The notes beneath the pieces are model-generated. The model worked only from the letters and a program-made list of their open reading frames with translations, did not search any database and was not told the origin of the DNA. Positions 8,489 to 16,623 of a DNA stretch of 50,121 nt are shown piece by piece. This DNA comes from Deltaproteobacteria bacterium (GTDB taxonomy: Bacteria > Desulfobacterota > RBG-13-43-22). Location of the stretch: the NCBI GenBank assembly GCA_016219065.1, contig JACRCK010000073.1:1-50121 (forward strand), read 5' to 3'. The translations under genes and the position numbers were made by a program. Positions within the stretch are counted from its first letter, which is position 1; each line of letters opens with the position of its first letter.

Positions 8489-9865
8489 ATGAATAGAACT
8501 CAATCCCTGAACGCTAAAAACTTATCCCGCTGGGATCATCACTACCTGTGGCATCCTTTTACCCCCCAGCAATATTGGGAGCAGGAAAAACCGTTGATCA
8601 TCGAGCGCGGCCGGGGCTGTTACCTGTACGACGACGCCGGAAACCGCTATATCGATGGCGTTTCTTCCCTCTGGGTTACGGTTCACGGGCATACCCACCC
8701 GGCCCTGAACCGGGCCATCCGCCGCCAGTTGAACCGGATAGCCCACTCCACGCTGCTGGGCCTTTCCCACGAACCGGCGATTGTCCTGGCCCGGGACCTG
8801 GTCCGGGTGGCCCCTCCCGGACTGCAGCGCGTTTTTTATTCGGACTCCGGGTCCACGGCTGTGGAAATCGCCCTCAAGATGGCCTACCAGTACTGGGCCA
8901 ACCAGGGACAACCCCGGAAGCATTCCTTTATCCGGATGGAGAACGCCTATCACGGGGATACGGTCGGAGCCGTCAGCGTGGGGGGGATCACGCTTTTCCA
9001 TCAAGTCTATAAGCCCCTGCTGTTTAAAACCTATCCGGCCCCTTCCCCGTATTGTTACCGCTGCCCCCTGGGGAAAAAACCCGACCATTGCCGCCAGGCC
9101 TGCCTGGACCGTCTGGAACAGCTCATGGTCCGGCGCAGCGCATCGACGGCCGCCTTTATCCTGGAACCCCTGGTCCAGGGGGCGGCGGGGATGATCACCT
9201 TTCCGCCCGGATATCTCAAGCGGGCCCGAGAGTTGTGCCAACGGCACCAAATCCTGATGATCGCCGATGAGGTGGCCGTCGGCTTCGGCCGCACGGGCGC
9301 CCTCTTCGCCTGTGAACAGGAAGAAGTGACCCCCGATCTGCTGTGCGTCGGCAAGGGAATTACCGGGGGCTACCTGCCCCTGGCCGCCACCCTGACCACG
9401 GAAGGGGTGTATCAGGCCTTCCTGGGCCGGGTGGAGGAAATGAAAACTTTTTATCACGGCCATACCTATACCGGAAACCCCCTGGCCTGTGCCGCCGCCG
9501 TGGAAAACCTCCGGTTGCTGGCGGATAAAGATTTTTTCCGGAAACTGCGAAAAAAAATCGTGCGACTGGAACGCCTTCTGGTACCTTTCCGGGACCTGGC
9601 CCACGTGGGGGAAGTACGGCAGAAAGGGTTCATGGTGGGCCTTGAACTGGTCCGGGATCGGGATAAAAAAACGCCCTACCCCCCGGACCTCCGTCTGGGG
9701 CATCGGGTGATCTTGGAAGCCCGGAAATACGGGATCATCATCCGACCACTGGGAGACGTGATCGTCCTTATGCCCCCCCTGACGATACCGGAAAAGGCCT
9801 TGAAGTCCCTGGTGGATGGGACTTTCCGGGCCGTCCGGGACGTCACCGAAGCCCAGCCAAAATAA
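8489..9865 (+). CDS. bioA: adenosylmethionine-8-amino-7-oxononanoate transaminase
   Basis: PLP aminotransferase that makes 7,8-diaminopelargonate from KAPA, with SAM as amino donor. Class III aminotransferase features: WHPFTPQQYW near the N-terminus, YSDSGSTAVEIALKMA, ADEVAVGFGRTG and the PLP lysine in CVGKGITGGYLP. The open frame begins at 8426 with a better Shine-Dalgarno, but the 21 extra residues there are repeat-encoded. The ATG at 8489 gives a family-like length of 458 residues. Second gene of the bio operon. Confidence 0.95.
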   Translation: MNRTQSLNAKNLSRWDHHYLWHPFTPQQYWEQEKPLIIERGRGCYLYDDAGNRYIDGVSSLWVTVHGHTHPALNRAIRRQLNRIAHSTLLGLSHEPAIVLARDLVRVAPPGLQRVFYSDSGSTAVEIALKMAYQYWANQGQPRKHSFIRMENAYHGDTVGAVSVGGITLFHQVYKPLLFKTYPAPSPYCYRCPLGKKPDHCRQACLDRLEQLMVRRSASTAAFILEPLVQGAAGMITFPPGYLKRARELCQRHQILMIADEVAVGFGRTGALFACEQEEVTPDLLCVGKGITGGYLPLAATLTTEGVYQAFLGRVEEMKTFYHGHTYTGNPLACAAAVENLRLLADKDFFRKLRKKIVRLERLLVPFRDLAHVGEVRQKGFMVGLELVRDRDKKTPYPPDLRLGHRVILEARKYGIIIRPLGDVIVLMPPLTIPEKALKSLVDGTFRAVRDVTEAQPK

Positions 9866-9915
9866 TTTGAATTTTTAGGCTTAAATCCGAAATTCGAAAG
9901 TAAGCCTTTAAAATT

Positions 9916-11094
9916 ATGGCCATGACCCCCTCCCCTTTTCGGAACGTCTTTCAAGCCGAACTGGACCGTTTAAAAAAAGCGGGCCGCTACCGGTCTTTGC
10001 GGACCTTGGACAGCGGCACTGCTCCGGTTATTTCCGTGGACGGTCATTCCCGGCTGTTGTTCGCTTCCAACGACTATCTGGGACTGGCCGCCCATCCCCG
10101 GATGATTCGGGAAACCGCCCAGGCCCTGGAAAGATATGGAACCGGTATGGGAGCCTCCCGCCTGGTGGCAGGGCACCACCGGCTCCATGAACAAGTAGAA
10201 AATAAAGTGGCCGCCCTTAAAAAAACCGAAGGTGCCCTGCTGTTTTCCTCGGGGTACCTGACCCATATCGGGGTCATTCCCAGTCTGGTCGGCCCCGGGG
10301 ATCTCATCTTCAGCGACAACCTTAATCACGCCAGCCTGGTGGACGCCTGTCGTTTGTCCCGGGCCGAAATCGTGATTTATCCCCACCGGCAGGGGGATTT
10401 TATTTCCGACCGCCTGCGGCGCATCCCACCCCGGCCGGACACCCGGATTCTGATCGTTACCGACGGCGTCTTCAGTATGGACGGCGACCTGGCGCCGTTG
10501 CCGGACCTGCAGGCCCTGGCCAAAACATACGAGGCCCTGGTCCTGGTCGATGACGCCCATGCCACCGGCGTTCTGGGACCGCACGGGGAGGGCTCCACCG
10601 GTCACTGGAGAATCGATTCCAAAAATCTGCTCACCATGGGGACTTTCAGTAAGGCTTTGGGCGCCCTGGGCGGGTTTGTCGCCGGTTCGGAAATCACGAT
10701 GGATTACCTGCGCAACCAGGCCCGCACCCTTTTTTATTCCACAGCCCTGCCGCCGGCGGTCTGCGCCTCGGTCGGCTGCGCCCTGGAACTCCTGCGGGAA
10801 GAACCCGGGCTGCTCGAAGGTCTGCGCCGCAACTGCGCTTATTTCCAAAACGGCTTGCAGGCCCTGGGGATGCCGGTTCCGCCGGAGGGCATCCCCATAT
10901 TTCCGATCATCGTCGGTTCGGAAGAGCGGGCCCTGGGACTGGCTCAGGCCCTGTGGGAGCGGGACATTTATATCCCGGCCATCCGGCCCCCGACCGTCCC
11001 GCCCCACCAGTGCCGCCTGCGGATCAGCCTGATGGCCACCCATACCCGAGAACAGTTGGATATCCTCTTGACGGTTTTGCAGGGATTATTATAG
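9916..11094 (+). CDS. bioF: 8-amino-7-oxononanoate synthase
   Basis: Condenses a pimeloyl thioester with alanine to give KAPA; cytoplasmic PLP enzyme of the alpha-oxoamine synthase family. The 392-residue product shows FASNDYLGLA, the glycine-rich YGTGMGASRLVAGHH stretch, DDAHATGVLGPHG and the Schiff-base lysine in TMGTFSKALGALGGF. Length is normal. No strong Shine-Dalgarno precedes the ATG, and a second ATG lies two codons later. A piece of TTCGAATTTCG-type repeat occupies the short gap after bioA. Confidence 0.95.
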   Translation: MAMTPSPFRNVFQAELDRLKKAGRYRSLRTLDSGTAPVISVDGHSRLLFASNDYLGLAAHPRMIRETAQALERYGTGMGASRLVAGHHRLHEQVENKVAALKKTEGALLFSSGYLTHIGVIPSLVGPGDLIFSDNLNHASLVDACRLSRAEIVIYPHRQGDFISDRLRRIPPRPDTRILIVTDGVFSMDGDLAPLPDLQALAKTYEALVLVDDAHATGVLGPHGEGSTGHWRIDSKNLLTMGTFSKALGALGGFVAGSEITMDYLRNQARTLFYSTALPPAVCASVGCALELLREEPGLLEGLRRNCAYFQNGLQALGMPVPPEGIPIFPIIVGSEERALGLAQALWERDIYIPAIRPPTVPPHQCRLRISLMATHTREQLDILLTVLQGLL

Positions 11095-11101
11095 TCAATG
11101 G

Positions 11102-11205
11102 AATCCTTAAATTCGAAATCCGGAACAAAAAACGATGTTTTGAATTTTGAATTTCGGTCATTTGGATTTGTTTCGAATTTCGAATTTCGAATTTCGGATT
11201 TAGCT
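11102..11205. repeat. palindromic TTCGAATTTCG-type intergenic repeat
   Basis: Sits between bioF and bioD. The left arm has AAATTCGAAATCCGGAAC; the right arm has GGTCATTTGGATTTG followed by three tandem TTTCGAA units. Same family as 5819-5961. The bioD start is about 25 bases beyond its right edge. Confidence 0.75.
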
Positions 11206-11229
11206 TAGAATTTTTCAGCTTGAGGTATC

Positions 11230-12069
11230 ATGATCAACACCCTTAGAAACACCCCGGGTCTCTTCATCACCGGCACCGACACCGATGTTGGGAAAACCAT
11301 CATCGCCGCCGGTCTGGTCATCGCCCTGAGGAAACAGGGCCTGGACTGCGGCTATTTTAAGCCGGTGGCCAGCGGTGCCGTCAAAACCGGGGCCGGATTG
11401 ATGTCCCCGGATCTCCGGCTGATCCTGAACACTACCGGACTGATGGACCCCCCGCCGCTGATGAACCCCATCTGCCTGGTTCCACCCCTGGCCCCGCTGC
11501 CGGCCGCGGAAATGACCGGAGTCAAGTGGGGCTGGCCGGAAATCGCCCGGCCCTATGCTTTGCTTCAAAGCTATCACGATTTTCTGGTCGTGGAGGGCGT
11601 CGGCGGCGTGCTGGTGCCCCTGAAGAAAAAATTCCTGGTGATCGATCTGATCAAAAGGTTGGACCTGCCCGTGCTGGTGGTGGCCCGCCCCAATCTGGGG
11701 ACCATCAACCACACCCTGCTGACCCTGACTGTTCTGAAACAACATAATGTCGAAGTCCTGGGGTTCCTCTTCAACGGCCAGAAAGACCGACCCGGCTTGG
11801 CCGAGAAAACCGCCCCGGACATCATCCGGTCCTTTTCCGGTGTCCCCTACTGGGGATCGATCCCCTGGGATAATAAAGTCTCGGAAGAACAGTTCCGTTT
11901 GGGCTCTATCCCCGCCCGATCTGGTAAATTGTTAGCCGATAATTTCAGAAACTTTTTGGGTCAAATTCGAAATCCGAAATCGACTCGGCTGAGCCTTTTC
12001 GACGAGCTCAAGGCCCTGAGTGTGTCGAAGGGCTCGTCGCAGGCCGAAATTCGAAACAAATTCAAATGA
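11230..12069 (+). CDS. bioD: dethiobiotin synthetase
   Basis: ATP-dependent closure of the ureido ring of dethiobiotin. The P-loop GTDTDVGKT lies at about residues 15-23, followed by the FKPVASG substrate motif and VVEGVGGVLVP. The usual enzyme is ~225-240 residues; this frame is 279. The extra C-terminal ~35 residues (from about NPKSTRL) are translated from two dispersed repeats at 11963-12075, so the original stop seems to have been overwritten. Last gene of the bio operon. No bioC, bioH or bioW is nearby, so the pimeloyl source is unknown. Confidence 0.94.
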   Translation: MINTLRNTPGLFITGTDTDVGKTIIAAGLVIALRKQGLDCGYFKPVASGAVKTGAGLMSPDLRLILNTTGLMDPPPLMNPICLVPPLAPLPAAEMTGVKWGWPEIARPYALLQSYHDFLVVEGVGGVLVPLKKKFLVIDLIKRLDLPVLVVARPNLGTINHTLLTLTVLKQHNVEVLGFLFNGQKDRPGLAEKTAPDIIRSFSGVPYWGSIPWDNKVSEEQFRLGSIPARSGKLLADNFRNFLGQIRNPKSTRLSLFDELKALSVSKGSSQAEIRNKFK

Positions 12070-12075
12070 CCGAAA
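11963..12075. repeat. composite repeat inside the 3' end of bioD
   Basis: A TTCGAAATCCGAAAT unit, then GACGAGCTCAAGGCCCTGAG with its inverse-like GTGTCGAAGGGCTCGTCG, then GAAATTCGAAACAAATTCAA. The middle hairpin unit recurs at about 22120-22165 and 22735-22785. The outer units match the TTCGAATTTCG family. The bioD reading frame stays open through the whole element. Confidence 0.75.
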
Positions 12076-12193
12076 TTCCAATCACCGAAACCTCTCCCCC
12101 TCCCACGCCTAAGGCATGGCTCCGGGGGCCGGGGGTGGGTGAAACCCCGAGATCTTTGACCATGCCGGCTTCACCACCTTCTATTGCACGTCT

Positions 12194-12463
12194 ATGAAGA
12201 TATACCTCACATTTTTGGAAGGAACCGCAATCTGTGCCCGCCAGGGCCTGAAAAAGATCGAGCTGGAATTCGAAGGAAGCACTCTAGGTGAACTGCTGGC
12301 CGCTCTTCCCGCCATGTTGGGCATGGAGGTGGGGAAGGATTTGAGCGAGCCGGCCCTGCAGTTGGTCATCAACGGCCGTATCCTCACCGCGCCTTTTGAC
12401 CCGGAGCAGCCGTTACATCCGGGTGACCGGCTATCCTTCCTGACTGCCCTGGACGGAGGATGA
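12194..12463 (+). CDS. MoaD/ThiS-family sulfur carrier protein
   Basis: An 89-residue ubiquitin-fold carrier ending exactly in Gly-Gly (TALDGG), the terminus that is adenylated and thiocarboxylated in MoaD and ThiS. The upstream strand pattern, the LGELLAALP segment and the LHPGDRLSFLTALDGG end match MoaD-like proteins. Whether it serves molybdopterin, thiamine or another sulfur transfer cannot be told. No moaE or thiG is adjacent. A molybdopterin oxidoreductase lies 32 kb away. It follows bioD by ~125 bases of GC-rich spacer. Confidence 0.8.
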   Translation: MKIYLTFLEGTAICARQGLKKIELEFEGSTLGELLAALPAMLGMEVGKDLSEPALQLVINGRILTAPFDPEQPLHPGDRLSFLTALDGG

Positions 12464-12539
12464 ACCGGTAGAATAATCTTGACAATCTTTTGTTGCTTTT
12501 TGGATACTTAAGGAAACTCAAATCTAAAAAGAGGATGCC

Positions 12540-13118
12540 ATGGCTTCCCCCGCCGAGAAAAATCGGAAATTTACCTACCAGGACTACCTGGGATGGGACG
12601 ATAATGAACGTTGGGAACTTATTGACGGCGAGGTCTATAACATGACTCCCGCCCCATCCAGAGCTCACCAAGAAATACTCGGGGCTTTGTTTAATACCTT
12701 TTATAACTACTTATCCGATCGATCCTGTAAAGTCTACGTGGCCCCCTTTGATGTCAGGCTCCCCGAAAGTGATCAAACCGAAATGGACGTCATCAACGTG
12801 GTCCAACCCGATCTGACCGTTGTCTGCGATCCTTCCAAATTGGACGAAAAAGGCTGCCAAGGCAGCCCGGACCTGATTGTAGAAATCATTTCTCCCTCCA
12901 CCGCAGCTCACGACTACATTAAAAAGCTTGCTCTCTATGAACGCCGGCAGGTCCCAGAATACTGGGTTGTCCATCCTGTCGACAAAACGGTGATGGTTTT
13001 CCTGTTAACGGATAATCGGGAATATGGAAAGCCGCGTATTTACGCCGGCGAGGATCCAGTTCCGGTAACACTGTTCCCGGACCTGGTCATCGAATTGAAA
13101 AAGATTTTCGCGGAATGA
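12540..13118 (+). CDS. Uma2-family (DUF820) PD-(D/E)XK-fold protein
   Basis: A 192-residue protein of the Uma2/DUF820 group, which has a restriction-endonuclease-like fold and is often amplified in environmental bacteria. It shows YLGWDDNERWELIDGEVYN near residue 20, QPDLTVVCD in the middle, and PDLIVEIISPSTAAHD followed by KLALYERRQVPEYWVVHP, the usual catalytic-core pattern of PD, an acidic residue and K/YWVV. AAGAGG lies ahead of the ATG. Cellular role unknown for most members; no partner toxin or antitoxin is obvious nearby. Confidence 0.85.
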   Translation: MASPAEKNRKFTYQDYLGWDDNERWELIDGEVYNMTPAPSRAHQEILGALFNTFYNYLSDRSCKVYVAPFDVRLPESDQTEMDVINVVQPDLTVVCDPSKLDEKGCQGSPDLIVEIISPSTAAHDYIKKLALYERRQVPEYWVVHPVDKTVMVFLLTDNREYGKPRIYAGEDPVPVTLFPDLVIELKKIFAE

Positions 13119-13148
13119 TTTTTTGCCGCAGGCTGAAGGGGACCCAAA

Positions 13149-13688
13149 ATGGACATTAATCAACTCCCGCCGGATTTGCAGGAAACCGTCCGCTTCCACG
13201 GGCACCTCTGCCCGGGCCTGCTCATCGGCTACCGGGCCGCGCAGGCGGCCCTGGAAAAACTGGGGGCGACCCGCTCGGAAGACGAGGAACTGGTGGCCGT
13301 GGTGGAAAACCAGAGCTGCAGCGTCGACGCCGTACAGGTCCTCTCCGGCTGCACCTTCGGCAAAGGCAATCTCTTTTTCCTGGATTATGGAAAACAGGTT
13401 TTTACGATCGGATCGCGCAAATCCGGGAAAGCGGTCAGGGTCGCCCTGCGGGGAGACCTGATCAAGCCGACCGGTCCCGACGGCCGGACCGACCGGGGAA
13501 AATTCATCGCGCAGCTTTTGAACGATCCCCTGGAGGCACTCTACAGGGTTTCGGAACCCCAATTCGAATTCCCCGCCGAGGCGCAGATTTTTCCCACCCT
13601 CGTCTGCAGCCGCTGCGGCGAAGGAGTCATGGAAACCCGCACCGTCACCCGCGACGGCCGCCTCTACTGCCTACCCTGCAGCCGTTGA
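13149..13688 (+). CDS. FmdE-family protein with C-terminal zinc finger
   Basis: A 179-residue protein. Its N-terminal domain carries FHGHLCPGLLIGYRAAQAAL, the signature of FmdE, first described beside molybdenum formylmethanofuran dehydrogenase genes. The C-terminal 25 residues hold two CxxC pairs (CSRCGEG..., YCLPC), a likely zinc site. Family members occur in many Desulfobacterota without methanogenesis; the reaction is not established. A role linked to molybdenum or formate metabolism is inference only. A good GGGACC-type ribosome site is lacking; AAGGGGACC lies ahead of the ATG. Confidence 0.85.
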   Translation: MDINQLPPDLQETVRFHGHLCPGLLIGYRAAQAALEKLGATRSEDEELVAVVENQSCSVDAVQVLSGCTFGKGNLFFLDYGKQVFTIGSRKSGKAVRVALRGDLIKPTGPDGRTDRGKFIAQLLNDPLEALYRVSEPQFEFPAEAQIFPTLVCSRCGEGVMETRTVTRDGRLYCLPCSR

Positions 13689-14010
13689 CGATGCGGATCG
13701 GGTGATCCAGTCAGAGCTACTGACCCCTCAAAGGGGGCGAAAAAATACGAATATTTTATTGGGCTGAACTTTTAGGATAATTAATCTATCCGGCAATCTC
13801 TTATTAACGGTCTCATATTAGAATAGACCTGAGAGGTCTGGATTCCGGCCTTCGCCGGAATGACGGAAATAGCATAAAACCTATACGAATTGGTCATTTC
13901 GATGGAGTCGGAAAGAGCCACGGAAGGTGAAATCTTCCACTGGACAAATTTCCCTTTCTCCCCCTTTAGTAAAGGGGGGCGGGGGGGATTTAAAAAGATT
14001 CCCAACCCAT
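13689..14010. repeat. gene-free spacer with two hairpin repeats
   Basis: No gene seen. A perfect hairpin ATTCCGGC-CTTC-GCCGGAAT lies at about 13840-13862 (a repeat type common in many proteobacteria). A second, with arms CCCCCTTTA/TAAAGGGGG, lies at about 13960-13980, followed by a G-rich run. Both are dispersed-repeat types rather than clear terminators. FmdE and the next minus-strand gene converge here. The spacer marks the left border of the accessory island. Confidence 0.65.
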
Positions 14011-14583
14011 TTAGTGAACTTTTTTTCTAAAACATTCAAGTTTACTTTCCCCCGCGACAACATCCCGCATCGAAACTTTCACGGCCTCGCGCCCCTGCAC
14101 GTCGTAACAACTGCACGTTGCCGCTCCCGCATCCCTGGGCGGCCTGCCGCTGCCGGTAAATCCCTGGTCCCGGCAGAACTCGGAGCACAACACATCATCG
14201 GACTTTGTTCCTATGTTCCCCACCAACCACTGCTGCGAAACGACAAGCAGCACCAGCAGCGCCGTTGCACCCGCCGAAGCCATCACGTGCTTGACGTTCA
14301 GGGCCGCCTGCTCTTCTTGCTTTTTGCCGAAAACATACGCAGCGGACATGAAGGCCACCGACAGCGTCACGGAGGTAAAAACCAGCATAACCGTCAGCAT
14401 GTTGCCGGCAGACGGGGGCCAAGGACTGTCCCCAAAAACAAAAATCCAGAGAATACCAGCCGCCGCTCCGGACAGTAGCAAGGAAATAATGGTGGAGGCG
14501 AGCAAGGCGGGTACACCGAACAGCAAGACGTACAAATACCTTCTTTTCATCGCGGTCTTCTGATTTAGGGTTAGATTCGGCAT
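14011..14583 (-). CDS. membrane protein with cysteine-rich C-terminal domain, unknown function
   Basis: Not recognised. From the ATG at 14583 it has 190 residues: three hydrophobic segments (about 14-37, 60-85 and 105-125), then a ~65-residue soluble tail with CSEFC, CSCYD and a further Cys. The frame is open to 14664, but a GTTAGGC core (minus strand, 14613-14607) lies between, as found at cassette junctions of integrons, so the shorter start is preferred. Leftmost gene of a run of unrelated small minus-strand genes. Function unknown. Confidence 0.55.
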   Translation of the reverse strand: MPNLTLNQKTAMKRRYLYVLLFGVPALLASTIISLLLSGAAAGILWIFVFGDSPWPPSAGNMLTVMLVFTSVTLSVAFMSAAYVFGKKQEEQAALNVKHVMASAGATALLVLLVVSQQWLVGNIGTKSDDVLCSEFCRDQGFTGSGRPPRDAGAATCSCYDVQGREAVKVSMRDVVAGESKLECFRKKVH

Positions 14584-14606
14584 CGTAAGTAACCACCGGT
14601 TGTATG

Positions 14607-14613
14607 GCCTAAC
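14607..14613 (-). other. GTTAGGC core: possible cassette junction
   Basis: On the minus strand the sequence reads CGTTAGGCC about 24 bases before the ATG of the 14011-14583 gene. GTTRRRY is the integron recombination core, and the distance to the start codon is typical. However, no convincing palindrome pairs with it between here and the end of the preceding gene at 14740, so it may be chance or a decayed site. Confidence 0.3.
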
Positions 14614-14739
14614 GAAAAAATCCCCCTCTTGAGGCCCGAGGTCCGAAGGAGTTGCTTTTTTCATTGGGAGTGTCTTTTTTAATGGCGCGCCGATTTGTTT
14701 CCGCTGTTGTCGAGGACTTACCCTTTTGTCTTACCGTGA

Positions 14740-15216
14740 CTACTGCTTTACCCGCTTCCAGGTGTGCCAGATATGTCCGGATCCCGCTTTGGTGCCGAAC
14801 TTCTTGGGCACCGTCGAGCCCGCAGGATCGAAGCAAATCTTGTACTGGTCGGGCCCCTCGAACTCATAGATCGCGATCGTGGTGGTGCCGGCGTTCGGAC
14901 CGGCGGTACGAACCCAGTGCATTTCCTTAGGATGCTTCGTTATGTCCAGTTTCGCGATCGTCGCCACGATGGTGTCCTTATGCTGGTGCGGAGTGATCAC
15001 CTCGACCTTTTCACCAACAAAGGTGATCCGACTTCGTTTGACATGGGTGTCCTGCACTTTTTTTCCGTCCATCTCCGCTGAGATCATCACCCAGGTCCCC
15101 TGAAACTTCTTCAGTTCCGCATCGGCACTCTGTCCTTGGGCCTGTGCGGCAGCAATCGTCCAGACCGACCACACCAGCGAAATAACGGTTACCATTACGA
15201 AATTTCTTGAACGCAT
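14740..15216 (-). CDS. exported TIGR03067-like protein
   Basis: A 158-residue protein with a signal peptide (residues 1-~27, hydrophobic VTVISLVWSVWTIAAA, then AQAQ). The mature part contains LKKFQGTWVMISAEMDGK, IYEFEGPDQYKICFD and a closing HTWKRVK, which matches the layout of the TIGR03067 domain (small beta-rich proteins common in Planctomycetes; function unknown). Probably periplasmic. AGGAGAG precedes the ATG at good spacing. Its occurrence here in a mixed cassette-like run suggests horizontal transfer. Confidence 0.7.
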   Translation of the reverse strand: MRSRNFVMVTVISLVWSVWTIAAAQAQGQSADAELKKFQGTWVMISAEMDGKKVQDTHVKRSRITFVGEKVEVITPHQHKDTIVATIAKLDITKHPKEMHWVRTAGPNAGTTTIAIYEFEGPDQYKICFDPAGSTVPKKFGTKAGSGHIWHTWKRVKQ

Positions 15217-15251
15217 AACTCTCTCCTTTTCTTTGAATTGGTTCAGCGAGG

Positions 15252-15983
15252 TTATTTCTCGGCCTTATCCAAATCCTGTTTCGTGTCCCGGTGAAAGTCC
15301 CAGGTCAAATAGTCCAGGCTCATGGGTAAAGCCAGTTCTAAAGTCGATATCAGTTGCACGCCTACCCGCACCTTGCTTGGCCGACATTCCAGTAAATGGC
15401 CGCCCCGTTGCCGGTCGGCCGACAAAAAATGGAGATGCAATCCCGGCACATTCAGCGAACCCATAAAGGCCGGTGTGAAGAAGCCCACCAGACTGCCCTC
15501 AATATCCGTAAACGTGAAGACCGATTGCTCTTTCGCGACTTCCACCAGCGGTCGGTAATTTTCTTGCTTCGGCACCGAACGGACGCGCAGCGCTGCAAAT
15601 CGTCCCTCCACCCGAAGCGCATAAAAGATGTTGGGCGACGGCAGCAATCCTTCCAGCCATTGCTGAAAAACCGGATACGACAGTTCGGTGTCCAACGCAT
15701 CATGGCTAAAGGGCTGATAAAACGTAACACAGACAAACGGGGTCAAGGCCTGTTCGTCCACTTCCTGGACACGCCCCTCGGCGGTGATGCGATAGATTTG
15801 CCCGTCGAGCATGACCATCTCGCCGTCCAAATTATCAAAGGTGCCCAGCCCAAAGTCCCCATGTTGTTTGACCTGGGTGAAGGGGATCTTTTCCTCGTAA
15901 ATGCCCTCCACCAGGGCATTGACCGGAGCGCACAGATAGACCCGACCCGGGTTCAAAAGTGCAGGCTTTTTTTTAGGTTTCAT
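15252..15983 (-). CDS. budA: acetolactate decarboxylase
   Basis: Converts alpha-acetolactate to acetoin and CO2; cytoplasmic zinc enzyme of the BudA/AlsD family. Diagnostic segments: QHGDFGLGTFDNLDGEMVML, EGRFAALRVRSVPKQ and the zinc-ligand stretch NVPGLHLHFLSADRQRGGH. The frame is open to 16121, but the family N-terminus is best matched from the ATG at 15983, giving ~243 residues. It starts 8 bases after the stop of the GNAT gene, so the two are probably cotranslated. No acetolactate synthase is nearby, so it depends on synthase encoded elsewhere. Confidence 0.9.
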   Translation of the reverse strand: MKPKKKPALLNPGRVYLCAPVNALVEGIYEEKIPFTQVKQHGDFGLGTFDNLDGEMVMLDGQIYRITAEGRVQEVDEQALTPFVCVTFYQPFSHDALDTELSYPVFQQWLEGLLPSPNIFYALRVEGRFAALRVRSVPKQENYRPLVEVAKEQSVFTFTDIEGSLVGFFTPAFMGSLNVPGLHLHFLSADRQRGGHLLECRPSKVRVGVQLISTLELALPMSLDYLTWDFHRDTKQDLDKAEK

Positions 15984-15990
15984 AAGGCTG

Positions 15991-16527
15991 TTAAGCGTCG
16001 TCTGCACCCTCTTGTCGGCCATCCGCTTTGAACCCTTCATGGAAAGCGACCATGCCCTGCGGAGGTTGCCCGTCGAAAGGTAGAGCAAAGAAGAACTCTG
16101 GTGGCGCTCCCTCATACCCAAGGTCAGACGGGTTTGTGAACCCGAATTTCCTGTAGTAATCCGGATGCCCTACGAGACAACATCCTTGAGCTTTCATGGC
16201 TTTCAGACGGGACAACCCCTCCTGTATCAGCGCTTTACCGATACCCTGCCGCTGATATGCCGGCAGCACCGAAACCGGTCCAAGTCCATACCAGTTCGAG
16301 GTGCCATCGGAAATGGTCAGGGGAGAAAAAGCAATATGTCCTATCACTCGGCCATCCATTGCTGCAACCAGCGATACCGTAAGCGCTTTGGCGGCCCGCA
16401 GCGCCTCGATGATGAACTGCTCCGTGTGGTTGCTAAGTTCCAAGGTCTTGAACGCTGCGATAGTCACCTCGGTTATCGCGCAAACATCGTTAGGCGTCTC
16501 GTTCCTGATAACATTCTTTGAATTCAT
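15991..16527 (-). CDS. GNAT-family N-acetyltransferase
   Basis: A 178-residue acetyl-CoA-dependent N-acetyltransferase, closest in layout to the YhbS-type group. The motif-A segment GLGPVSVLPAYQRQGIGKALI (acetyl-CoA binding, Q/RxxGxG/A) is clear, followed by GCCLVGHPDYYRKFGF, typical of the group. The start at 16527 follows GAGGAATGG. The longer frame to 16569 would run into the attC-like palindrome. The substrate cannot be predicted. The stop codon is 8 bases before budA. Confidence 0.85.
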   Translation of the reverse strand: MNSKNVIRNETPNDVCAITEVTIAAFKTLELSNHTEQFIIEALRAAKALTVSLVAAMDGRVIGHIAFSPLTISDGTSNWYGLGPVSVLPAYQRQGIGKALIQEGLSRLKAMKAQGCCLVGHPDYYRKFGFTNPSDLGYEGAPPEFFFALPFDGQPPQGMVAFHEGFKADGRQEGADDA

Positions 16528-16551
16528 AGTTTCCCATTCCTCTTTCTTGCA

Positions 16552-16607
16552 GGCCAACGGCAAGTTCACCGGGAGCGAAACAAATCCGGTGAAACGACCG
16601 GTTGGGC
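16552..16607 (-). other. attC-like imperfect palindrome (candidate cassette recombination site)
   Basis: 56 bases between the stop of the 16624-17163 gene and the start of the GNAT gene. The ends read GGCCAAC (16552) and GTTGGGC (16601-16607). Inside, AAGTTCACCGG pairs with CCGGTGAAACG, leaving unpaired bases and a loop, the folded form of integron attC sites. Position (3' end of one cassette, just before the next start) and orientation fit. The minus-strand right core reads GTTGGCC, one mismatch from GTTRRRY. Confidence 0.5.
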
Positions 16608-16623
16608 AATACAGTAAGCCGGC

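Noticed and set aside
13725..13755. Intrinsic terminator after the FmdE-like gene
   Set aside because: A short CCCCT/AGGGG hairpin is followed by A residues, not T, on the plus strand, and no upstream minus-strand gene would use it here.
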